Origin: Streptomyces sp. NRRL S-244
GTDB lineage: Bacteria > Actinomycetota > Actinomycetes > Streptomycetales > Streptomycetaceae
Assembly: GCF_000717915.1 (NCBI RefSeq)
Contig: NZ_JOCX01000002.1
Coordinates: forward strand, 186,001 to 250,000
Direction of reading: 5' to 3'
Length of the DNA: 64,000 nt
The notes beneath the pieces were generated by a model. The model worked only from the letters and a program-made list of their open reading frames with translations, was not told where the DNA came from and did not search any database. The position numbers and the translations under genes were made by a program. Positions within the stretch are counted from its first letter, which is position 1. Each line of letters begins with the position of its first letter. Of this stretch, positions 1 to 7,622 are shown piece after piece.

Positions 1-42
1 ATCTCCCCTCTTGAGAAGACGATCACGAGGAGGACAAACTCC

Positions 43-438
43 ATGCTTTCCCGCCTCTTCGCCCCCAAGGCGAAGGTCTCCGCCCACTGCGATCTTCCGT
101 GCGGCGTGTACGACCCTGCCCAGGCCCGCATCGAGGCCGAGTCCGTCAAGGCCGTACAGGAGAAGTACCAGGCCAACGAGGACGCCGACTTCCGCGCGCG
201 CGCCATCACCATCAAGGAGCAGCGCGCCGAGCTCGCCAAGCACCACGTCTCGGTGCTGTGGAGCGACTACTTCAAGCCCCCGCACTTCGAGAAGTACCCG
301 CAGCTGCACACCCTGGTCAACGACACCCTGAAGGCCCTCTCGGCCGCCAAGGCGTCGAACGACCCGGCGACCGGCCAGAAGGCCCTCGAGCTCATCGCCG
401 AGATCGACCGCATCTTCTGGGAGACCAAGGCCGCCTGA
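43..438 (+). CDS. sodN: Nickel superoxide dismutase precursor
   Basis: This 131-residue protein dismutates superoxide in the cytoplasm with a nickel cofactor. The first 14 residues (MLSRLFAPKAKVSA) are a pro-sequence. The mature enzyme would begin HCDLPCGVYDPAQ, the NiSOD nickel hook, in which His1, Cys2 and Cys6 bind nickel. The rest is the four-helix-bundle body with the family's usual length. An AGGAGG-type ribosome site lies just upstream of the ATG. Nickel enzymes of this type need the SodX peptidase to remove the pro-sequence. No sodX is found downstream, so it must lie left of the window or elsewhere. The promoter is also outside the window. Identification is firm. Confidence 0.97.
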   Translation: MLSRLFAPKAKVSAHCDLPCGVYDPAQARIEAESVKAVQEKYQANEDADFRARAITIKEQRAELAKHHVSVLWSDYFKPPHFEKYPQLHTLVNDTLKALSAAKASNDPATGQKALELIAEIDRIFWETKAA

Positions 439-460
439 TCGCGGCCCGTCCCCGAGCGCG

Positions 461-497
461 GCGAAGGGGCCCGACCGTCACGGTCGGGCCCCTTCGC
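461..497. terminator. Intrinsic terminator after sodN
   Basis: A perfect 17-bp stem (GCGAAGGGGCCCGACCG, positions 461-477, paired with 481-497) surrounds a 3-nt loop. It begins 22 nt after the sodN stop and also lies downstream of the convergent gene ending at 530, so it can serve both strands. There is no U tail, which is normal for Streptomyces. Confidence 0.85.
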
Positions 498-529
498 CGT
501 ACCCGGGGACAGTACGTCCCACGTGTGGA

Positions 530-715
530 CTACTCGTCCTCGTCGTCCTCGTCGTCCAGGCGGGCGAGCCAGGTGGCCAGGCGTTCCACCGGGACCTCGA
601 AGTCCGGGTTCAGGTCGACGAAGGTGCGCAGCTGCTCGGCGAGCCACTCGAAGGTGACCTCCTCCTCGCCGCGCCGCTTCTCCAGCTCCTCGATGCCGCG
701 ATCGGTGAAGTACAA
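530..715 (-). CDS. Small acidic conserved protein (DUF6104-type)
   Basis: A 61-residue cytoplasmic protein starting MYFTDRGIEELEKRRG and ending in an acidic run of Asp and Glu. It has no signal peptide, membrane segment or catalytic motif. The start is a TTG with GGAG about 6 nt upstream. I recognise it as the small protein family found in many Streptomyces (DUF6104, named from memory); its role is unknown. It stands alone, convergent with sodN and divergent from the trypsin-VMAP gene. The clustered charge suggests a binding or regulatory protein, but that is a guess. Confidence 0.8.
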   Translation of the reverse strand: MYFTDRGIEELEKRRGEEEVTFEWLAEQLRTFVDLNPDFEVPVERLATWLARLDDEDDEDE

Positions 716-848
716 GTCGGGCTCCGTGCCGTGATGAAGGTGTGCAGGGGACGTTTCCCGCCAGGATAATCCGCATACCCGGCGAGACCTCCCCTCTTGC
801 GGGGCCCGGCGCTAGCCTGGACGGCCTCCACACCTGAGGGGGCAGGGG

Positions 849-2930
849 ATGCCGGACGGGCGCACGGGCGGCACCGCGCGCGCCTTCGAGCTCCTCGAAC
901 CCCTCGTCCAGGCGGCCACCGTGCGCGTCCACGCGGCCCCGGACGGGTATGCACCCCATGGGACCGGTCCCACCTGGGGGAGTGGCTTCTTCATCGCCCC
1001 GGGCTGGGTCCTGACGTGCGCGCACGTCGTCGGTGAAGGGGGTGCAGCGGTGCGTCTCGTGGGGCGTGAGCTCGGCATCACCTTCTCCTCCGGCGCCGAC
1101 GGCACCACCGGCACCGTCACCGGCCGCGTCGAGTGCGTCCTGCCCGAGCGGCTGGAAGAGCGCCGCCCCGCCCGCCGCGCCCTGTGGGACCTGCCCGACC
1201 TGGCGCTGGTCCGGGTCCTCGCCCCGATCACGCACGCCTGCGTACGGCTCACCGACCGCGGCAGACCCCGCCTCGACGAGGTCGCCTACTTCGGCTGCAC
1301 CGAGGACCTCGGCGCCCCCGAGATCACCGGCCGCACCACCCGGCTGCGCGGCACCGCCGCCGGCGGCGCCGCCCTGCGCCTCGGCGACGACGACGAGATC
1401 GAGCCCGGCATGTCCGGCGGCCCGGTCGTGGACCTGGCCCGCGGCGAGGTCGTCGGCGTGGTCAAGGCCCGCCGCCACAACGGCGGCGGCGGACTGGCCG
1501 TGTCCGTCGTGCAGTTACGGACCCTCCCGCTGGCCGCCACCGGCCAGGTCGGGCTCTACCGCCGCGTCATGCAGGCCCACGACCTGTACCACTACGACCA
1601 GCACGTGAGCGACCGGGGCAGCCGCCGCACCTGGACGGACGTCCACGACGAGCTCCCGGCCCGCGAGGGCCCGTACGAGGGCCGCAGGCGGCTCACCGCC
1701 GCCGAGCGCACCACCCTGTGCGGGCTGCTGGCCGAACTGCCCCCGCCCCGCTCCTCGGAGGCCGTCCGCGCCCTGGTCGAGGCGGCCCGCGGCGAGGAGC
1801 CGGACCCCGGCCTGCCGGCCCCGCTCAGCTGGCGCGACGGGCTCGGCATGCTGCACGACCCGCCCGGCGGCGCCGGGGAGGCCGCCGCGATGCTCCGGTA
1901 CGCGACCGACGTCAGCGTCGCCGACCACCGCGAGCCGCCCTCCCCGGGCGCCGACGAAGAGTTGTGGGACTGGGTACGGGCCACCGCCGAGCGGCTGTGG
2001 CGCCCCCTGCGGCGGGAGTTGGGCGAGCGGCACGAACAGGGCCTCGCGCAGCGCGACCGGCGCCGCCGCGCCCAGGCCGATCGCCATCCGTACGGGCACG
2101 CCCGGCCGCCCGGCGCCCTGCCCCAGGGGCCCTCCGTACTGCTGGAGGCCTGGGCGCACGGCTGGGAGGACGTCTACGACTGGCGCGTCTCGGTGCTCTA
2201 CGGGCCCGCCCACCCCGGCCGGGTGACCCCGGTGGACTCGGGCGTACGGGCCACCCGGGCCGGTCTCGCCGAGGTGCTGCGGGTCCCGCTCGCCGAGGCC
2301 TTCCGGCGCTGCGACACCCACGACGCGGCGGCCCTCCTCGAAGTCGCCGTGGCGCCCGAGCTGTTCGGCCTGCCCGTGGACACCTGGACGGTGGCCGGCC
2401 GCACCCCGCTGGGCGTCCAGCGGCCGGTGGTGTTCCGCTACCCGGCCGGGACCGGCCGGATCCCGAACGACGACGAGGCCGACCACCGCCGGGCCGACCG
2501 CTGGACCCGCGTCCAGGCCGGTCCGCTGCTCGACGAGCGGGCCGACTGCGACCGCGGCCGCCCCAGGACCCCGGCGCCGGAATGGCTCGACACGCTGCCG
2601 GACAACACCGTGCCCGTGCACTGCCGGGCCGCCGAAGCGGAGCCTACCCGCGGCTCCCTGTACGGGGTCCGGGACGCCGGGTACGGAGTGGCCGTCACCC
2701 GGCGGCCCCCGGAGGACCCGGAGGCCGACTGCGCGCCGTTCCACCGCGGGCTGCGCGAGGAGCTGACGGAGGCGGCGCGGGGAGCGCCGCTGCCGGTCCG
2801 GCTCCAGGCACTGCGGGCACGCGCGCACGGGGCCGACCCCGACGCGTACTGGGCGGACGGGATGGCCCTCGTATGGGAGGACCCGGCCCGCGCGCTGCCC
2901 GAAGACGAGCCGCTGCAGGGCGACCTGTGA
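849..2930 (+). CDS. Trypsin-like protease fused to a VMAP-type C-terminal region
   Basis: This 693-residue protein starts with a trypsin-like serine protease domain (about residues 15-240). The apparent triad is His59 (TCAHVV), Asp117 (DLPDLAL) and Ser189 (GMSGGP), and there is no signal peptide, so it should act inside the cell. The middle (about 260-400) looks like an adaptor region. The rest resembles the VMAP C-terminal region (vWA-MoxR-associated protein) of NTP-dependent conflict systems. It is followed after 25 nt by a MoxR ATPase and then a vWA-TPR protein, the expected partners. I infer that the protease is the effector and the ATPase/vWA pair its trigger or chaperone. Leu223 is encoded by TTA (1515-1517), so translation should depend on the bldA tRNA. 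Confidence 0.82.
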   Translation: MPDGRTGGTARAFELLEPLVQAATVRVHAAPDGYAPHGTGPTWGSGFFIAPGWVLTCAHVVGEGGAAVRLVGRELGITFSSGADGTTGTVTGRVECVLPERLEERRPARRALWDLPDLALVRVLAPITHACVRLTDRGRPRLDEVAYFGCTEDLGAPEITGRTTRLRGTAAGGAALRLGDDDEIEPGMSGGPVVDLARGEVVGVVKARRHNGGGGLAVSVVQLRTLPLAATGQVGLYRRVMQAHDLYHYDQHVSDRGSRRTWTDVHDELPAREGPYEGRRRLTAAERTTLCGLLAELPPPRSSEAVRALVEAARGEEPDPGLPAPLSWRDGLGMLHDPPGGAGEAAAMLRYATDVSVADHREPPSPGADEELWDWVRATAERLWRPLRRELGERHEQGLAQRDRRRRAQADRHPYGHARPPGALPQGPSVLLEAWAHGWEDVYDWRVSVLYGPAHPGRVTPVDSGVRATRAGLAEVLRVPLAEAFRRCDTHDAAALLEVAVAPELFGLPVDTWTVAGRTPLGVQRPVVFRYPAGTGRIPNDDEADHRRADRWTRVQAGPLLDERADCDRGRPRTPAPEWLDTLPDNTVPVHCRAAEAEPTRGSLYGVRDAGYGVAVTRRPPEDPEADCAPFHRGLREELTEAARGAPLPVRLQALRARAHGADPDAYWADGMALVWEDPARALPEDEPLQGDL

Positions 2931-2955
2931 CGGGCGGGAGGGGGAGGGAGCAGGC

Positions 2956-3990
2956 GTGAACGAGGAATGGCTCATCTACCGGGGGGTCGGCGAACCCCAC
3001 GACGGGATCGAGGCCCTGCCCGATCCGCCGCCGTGGCGGGATTTCGACGGCGGCCCCGTCGGCGAGCCCGGGGGACCGGCGGACACCGCCGACGGCAACG
3101 TCGCACGGCGCCTGGGCGCGCACCGGCAGGCGGCCGAGCTGCACCGGCCCGAGCCCGAGGAGCTGGAGGCCATCAACGCGGCCCTGTACCTGCGCCGGCC
3201 GCTGCTGGTGACCGGCTACCCCGGAACCGGGAAGTCCACCCTCGCGCACGCCGTCGCCCACGAGCTGAAACTCGGCCGGGTGCTGCGCTGGCCCGTGGTC
3301 TCGCGGACCGTGCTCCAGGAGGGCCTGTACCGCTACGACGCCATCGCCCGGCTCCAGGACGTACAGATCGCCGCGAGCGGCGGCCCGTCCGCTGCGGGCC
3401 CGGGCCCCGGCCCCGGCACGCCCCCCGGCATCGGGAAGTACATCCGCCTCGGCCCCCTCGGGACGGCCCTGCTGCCCACCGAACGCCCCCGCGTCCTGCT
3501 CATCGACGAGCTCGACAAGAGCGACATCGACCTCCCCAACGACCTCCTGAACGTCCTGGAGGAGGGCGAGTTCGCCCTCCCCGAGCTCGAACGCGTCGCC
3601 GACACCGAGCCCGAGGTGCAGGTGCTCACCGACGACGGGGCGAAGGTCACCGTCCGGGGCGGCCGGGTGCGCTGCCGGGCCTTCCCCTTCATCATCCTGA
3701 CCAGCAACGGCGAACGGGACTTCCCGGCCGCCCTGCTGCGCCGCTGCATCCAGCTCAAGCTCGGGCAGCCGGGCGAGAAACGGCTCGCCACGATGGTCCG
3801 CGCACACCTCGGCGAGGAGGCCGCCCAGCTCGGCGCCGACCTGATCCGGGAGTTCCTCAGCCGCTCCCAGTCCGAACTCGTCGCCGCCGACCAGCTGCTC
3901 AACGCCATCTACCTCACCCACTACGCCGCCCCGCCCACCCGGGAGGACCTCGCCGACCTGCTCATCCAGCGCCTCGACCGCCCGAGGTGA
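2956..3990 (+). CDS. MoxR-family AAA+ ATPase
   Basis: A 344-residue AAA+ ATPase. Walker A is GYPGTGKS at residues 87-94, Walker B is RVLLIDELDKSD at about 179-190, and a sensor-1 Asn lies in ILTSNGERDFP. MoxR proteins remodel or activate partner proteins together with a vWA protein, and the next gene encodes one. A Pro/Gly insert (about 140-160) precedes Walker B. The start is GTG with GGGAGGGGGAGG upstream. The gene sits between the trypsin-VMAP gene and the vWA-TPR gene at 25- and 6-nt spacing, so the three are probably one transcript. The family is firm; the role in a conflict system is inferred from context. Confidence 0.9.
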   Translation: MNEEWLIYRGVGEPHDGIEALPDPPPWRDFDGGPVGEPGGPADTADGNVARRLGAHRQAAELHRPEPEELEAINAALYLRRPLLVTGYPGTGKSTLAHAVAHELKLGRVLRWPVVSRTVLQEGLYRYDAIARLQDVQIAASGGPSAAGPGPGPGTPPGIGKYIRLGPLGTALLPTERPRVLLIDELDKSDIDLPNDLLNVLEEGEFALPELERVADTEPEVQVLTDDGAKVTVRGGRVRCRAFPFIILTSNGERDFPAALLRRCIQLKLGQPGEKRLATMVRAHLGEEAAQLGADLIREFLSRSQSELVAADQLLNAIYLTHYAAPPTREDLADLLIQRLDRPR

Positions 3991-3996
3991 GCGCCC

Positions 3997-6900
3997 GTGC
4001 CCATGGACCGGCCACCCCTGCCCGCCTCCTCCGCGCCCGGCCCCTCCGCGCCCGGCCCCTCCGCGTCGGCCGCCCCGGCGCCCGGACCCGGCGGCCCGGC
4101 GCCCGTACCCGCCGCCCTGCGCGACCTCGCCGGGCTGCTGCGCGCCGCCGGGCTCGACCCCACCGCCGAGGAGCTCGCCGACGCGCTGTGGCTGGCCGGG
4201 CGGATCGGACCGCCCGGCTCCGCCGCCCCCGACCGAGGCCGCACCGCCCCGCCCCGGCGGCCGCGCACCGCGGGCGGGGCGACCCCGGCCGAGGAGGAGC
4301 CCGTACGGCCCGAGCCCGAACCGGAGGACCCGGTGCGGCTCTACGCCTCCCGGGTGCTGGGGACCGTCGCGGAGGAGACGGCCGAGTTCCCCGGCGGCGC
4401 CGGAGTGCCCGTACGGGTCCCCGGCGCCGCCGCGCTGCCCCGGATCCTGGAGATCCAGCGGGCCCTGCGCGCCCTCCAGCGGCACCGCCCGCCCGGCCCG
4501 CCCACCCGCCTGGTGCTCGACGAGCCGGCCACCGCCGAGGCCAGCGCCCGCGCCCTCGGGCTGGTCATCCCCGTACTGCGGCCGGAGAGCCGGCGCGAGG
4601 CGACCGTACGGCTCGTCATGGACGCCTCCCCGTCGATGGCCGTCTGGCACGACATGTTCGAGGAGCTGCGGTCCGTGTGCGAGCGGCTCGGCGCCTTCCG
4701 CGACGTCCAGGTGCACTACCTGCACCGGCTCGGCGACGGCCGGGCCGCCGTCGGGCGCGGACCCGGCCCCGGCACCCGGCTGCGCTCCGGGGACCAGCTG
4801 CGCGACCCCACCGGGCGGGCGCTGACCATGGTCGTCTCCGACTGCGCCGGCCCGCTCTGGCGCGAGGGCGAGGCCCAGCGGCTGCTGCACCGCTGGGCCG
4901 AGTGCACCCCCTGCGTCGTCGTCCAGCCGCTGCCGCAGCGGCTGTGGAGCCGCAGCTGGCTGCCGACGGAGCGGGGCGTCCTCACCCGCGCCGAGGGCGG
5001 CCCCGGGAAGCTGCGCTTCCGCCCCGACCGGCCGGTCCGGGGCGGGCGGCACACCGGTGGGCTCACCGTGCCCGTCCTGCCGCCCAGCGCCATCGCGCTC
5101 GGCTCCTGGGCCCGCCTCGTCGCCGGGCTCGGCACCGGGCCCGTCCCCGCCGAAGTGGGCCACGTGCTCGCCGACCACCCCGCCGCGCCCCTCCCGCCTC
5201 CGCGCGCCGTCCGTCCGCCGCGCGAGCTGGTGCGCCGCTTCCGCGCCTCCGCCTCGCCGCGCGCCGTACAGCTCGCCGTGTACCTGTCGGCGGCGCCGCT
5301 GACCCTGCCCGTGATGGCCCTCGTCCAGCGCACGATGCTGCCCGACTCGGAGCCCTCGGACCTGGCGGAGGTGCTGCTCAGCGGGCTGCTGCGGCGCGGC
5401 CAGGCCGCCGGGCAGTGGTACGAGTTCGTGCCCGGCGTCCAGGACGTCCTGCTCGGCCCGCTCGGCCGGGACGAGGCCGCGCTGGTGCTCAAGCACTGCT
5501 CCGAGTACGTGCTCGCGCACTTCGGGCGGGGCGTACGCAACTTCCCGGCCCTGGCCGTCTCCCAGCTCACCGGCGCCCCGCCGGTCGAGGAGGGCGGCGA
5601 GGAACGGGTCCCCGCCGGGCGGCTCCCGCAGGCCTTCGCCGAGGTCTCGGCCCGCGTCGTACGGCGCTACCTGCCCGGGCCGCCCGCCGGGGAGCCGGGC
5701 GTCCCCGAGCCCGTCGTCCCCCCGCCCGGGCGGGCCTGGGCGGTGCGCACGGCCCGCGACCGGCTCGCCGCGCACGACCAGGACGGCGGTGGCGGCCCGC
5801 GCGGGCTGTACGAGGCCGTCGCCGTACTGCGCCGGGCCGTCGCCGCCCCCGCCGGGCCCGGGGACGCGCCCGGCGAGGCGGAGTGCGAGCTGGCCGCCGT
5901 CCTGCTGCGGCTGTGGGCCGGACAGCGCGACCCCGAACTGCTCGCCGAGGCCGAGCGGGCGGTGGCCGGACTCGGCACCCCGCCGGCCCGGGCCGTACTC
6001 GGCCGGATCCTGTACGAGCGGGCCCTGGCGGCCGAGCCGGACCCCGGACTGCTGGCCGCGGCGGAACGGGAGTTCGCGGCCGTCGGCGGCGACCCCGACC
6101 CGGAGCTGGACCCGCGGCTGCGCCTGGACTGCGTGGTCCGCAGGGCCCGGACCCTGGTCCGCCTCGGCGAGCTCCGCGAGGACACGGGCGCGCTGCTCGA
6201 GGCGCGCTCCGCGCTGGAGGCGGTGACCGGAGCCCCCGCCGCCGACCCGGCGGTGCGGCCCGCCCTCGGCCGGGTCCTGCTCGCCCTGCTGCCCCGCACC
6301 CCCGACCCGGCGGAGCGCACGGCGCTGGCCGGGCAGGCCGCCGAGCACCTGGCGGCCGGGCTGGCCGCCGAGCCCTCGGGAGCGGCGGCCGCCCGCGAAC
6401 GGGTGGAGCTGGCCACCGCCCTGCGGTACCTGCCGGCGCGGCTGGAGGAGGCGGCCGGGCAGCTCGACCTGGCCCTGGCCGAGGCCACCGGCGACCCGGA
6501 GCTGCGGCTGGCCGCCCTGGTGTGCCTGGCGCGCGTGCACCGGGCCCGGTACGCGCGGGACGCGGAGCCGGCCGCACTGGAGGACGCGGCCGAGGCGTAC
6601 GGCAGGGCCCGCCGGCTGATCCCGCGCGACGCGGAGGCGTACGGGGAGCTGCTGCCCGAGTGGGGCGACGTCCTGCTGGACCGGGCGCGGGCCGCCGACG
6701 GGCGGCGGTTCACCTCGGCGGCCGTACGGGTGCTGCGCGACAGCCGGGCCGCGGTCCCGCAGTCCGACGCCCGCTCCGCGCAGCGGCTGGTGCGGCTCGC
6801 GGAGGGGCTGCGGCTGCGGCACGCGTACGAGGGGGACGTCGTGGACCTGCGGGAGGCGGAGTACCTGCTGGAACTGGCCGTCCGGCAGAGCCGCAGCCCG

Positions 6901-7242
6901 CTGGAGCAGGCCCGCGCCTGGCGCGAGCACGGGGACGTCCAGCAGGAGATCCACGCGCACACCCGGGCGCCGGACCGGCTGGACCGGGCCGTGGACTCCT
7001 ACCGGCGGGCCTGGCGCTGCGCGCTGGCCGCGGACCGCGAGGAGCGGCGGGACGTGGCGGTGGAACTGGGGGCGCGGGTGCAGGAGTTGCGCGGCGAGGT
7101 GCTCGAACGCCTGGCGCGGCCCCGGGCGGCGCTGGACGCGTACCGCTCGGCGCTGGAGCTGTGGACCCGGCTGGGGGATCCGGCCGCCGACCGGCGGGAG
7201 GCCCTGGGATCCCGGGTCCGCACCCTGGAGGCGGGGCTGTGA
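3997..7242 (+). CDS. vWA/TPR protein with SAV_2336-type N-terminal region
   Basis: A 1081-residue cytoplasmic protein. The first 110 residues are rich in Ala and Pro. A vWA-like core follows, with the metal-site motif DASPS at 209-213. A middle region (about 350-600) matches what I recall as the SAV_2336 family. The last 450 residues are Ala/Leu/Glu-rich helical repeats of TPR type. MoxR ATPases act with vWA proteins, so this is taken as the partner of the ATPase encoded 6 nt upstream. The GTG start at 3997 has GAGGTGA before it; the ATG at 4003 is an alternative. It closes the protease/ATPase/vWA trio and lies 58 nt before fxsA. The exact substrate is unknown. Confidence 0.8.
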   Translation: MPMDRPPLPASSAPGPSAPGPSASAAPAPGPGGPAPVPAALRDLAGLLRAAGLDPTAEELADALWLAGRIGPPGSAAPDRGRTAPPRRPRTAGGATPAEEEPVRPEPEPEDPVRLYASRVLGTVAEETAEFPGGAGVPVRVPGAAALPRILEIQRALRALQRHRPPGPPTRLVLDEPATAEASARALGLVIPVLRPESRREATVRLVMDASPSMAVWHDMFEELRSVCERLGAFRDVQVHYLHRLGDGRAAVGRGPGPGTRLRSGDQLRDPTGRALTMVVSDCAGPLWREGEAQRLLHRWAECTPCVVVQPLPQRLWSRSWLPTERGVLTRAEGGPGKLRFRPDRPVRGGRHTGGLTVPVLPPSAIALGSWARLVAGLGTGPVPAEVGHVLADHPAAPLPPPRAVRPPRELVRRFRASASPRAVQLAVYLSAAPLTLPVMALVQRTMLPDSEPSDLAEVLLSGLLRRGQAAGQWYEFVPGVQDVLLGPLGRDEAALVLKHCSEYVLAHFGRGVRNFPALAVSQLTGAPPVEEGGEERVPAGRLPQAFAEVSARVVRRYLPGPPAGEPGVPEPVVPPPGRAWAVRTARDRLAAHDQDGGGGPRGLYEAVAVLRRAVAAPAGPGDAPGEAECELAAVLLRLWAGQRDPELLAEAERAVAGLGTPPARAVLGRILYERALAAEPDPGLLAAAEREFAAVGGDPDPELDPRLRLDCVVRRARTLVRLGELREDTGALLEARSALEAVTGAPAADPAVRPALGRVLLALLPRTPDPAERTALAGQAAEHLAAGLAAEPSGAAAARERVELATALRYLPARLEEAAGQLDLALAEATGDPELRLAALVCLARVHRARYARDAEPAALEDAAEAYGRARRLIPRDAEAYGELLPEWGDVLLDRARAADGRRFTSAAVRVLRDSRAAVPQSDARSAQRLVRLAEGLRLRHAYEGDVVDLREAEYLLELAVRQSRSPLEQARAWREHGDVQQEIHAHTRAPDRLDRAVDSYRRAWRCALAADREERRDVAVELGARVQELRGEVLERLARPRAALDAYRSALELWTRLGDPAADRREALGSRVRTLEAGL

Positions 7243-7300
7243 TCCCCGTAAGTGGGTAGTGGACCATCGACACGCGACTCGACGGGGGGACGGGCAGCCC

Positions 7301-7495
7301 ATGGTGACTCGGCAGCATGAAGCGGAAACGGCGGGCTCCGCCTGCCCGGGGCAGTTACCGGACCTCTCCGGGTTCGATCTGGCCGCACTGCGCGGGATCG
7401 ACCACCCCGTGCTGGCCCGGGTCATCGAAGGCATGGTGGAGCGGGTCACCCACCCCGCGGAGATCCTCAACGCCTTCGACTCGGGGGTGGCCTGA
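7301..7495 (+). CDS. fxsA: FxSxx-COOH type RiPP precursor peptide
   Basis: A 64-residue precursor peptide starting MVTRQHEAE and ending NAFDSGVA. The start is the ATG at 7301, with GGGGGGA 10 nt upstream. The C-terminal Phe-Asp-Ser is the presumed modification site. Enzymes of the FxsB class belong to the radical SAM three-residue cyclophane formers, which link the aromatic residue to the third residue of such a motif. Here three residues follow the Ser (Gly-Val-Ala), one more than the usual FxSxx ending. Codon 19 is TTA. The radical SAM gene fxsB follows 127 nt downstream. The family is assigned from the motif plus context, since the peptide alone is too short to be certain. Confidence 0.82.
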   Translation: MVTRQHEAETAGSACPGQLPDLSGFDLAALRGIDHPVLARVIEGMVERVTHPAEILNAFDSGVA

Positions 7496-7622
7496 CCCGC
7501 ACCCCCTCACGCACCGCAGTCCCAAGGCCACGCAGAGCACCCACAGTTGTCCCGTTTCCGCCGTTAGCCGGTGCCGTCCGCCGGGCAGGGATGCACCGTC
7601 CGCGGCGCGGGAGGTACAGGTG

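Noticed and set aside
2695..7470. A very long open frame on the minus strand, opposite the ATPase and vWA genes
   Set aside because: It is the antisense shadow of strongly coding plus-strand genes, with GC-rich low-complexity translation and no domain. The plus strand has motifs, ribosome sites and correct third-position bias.
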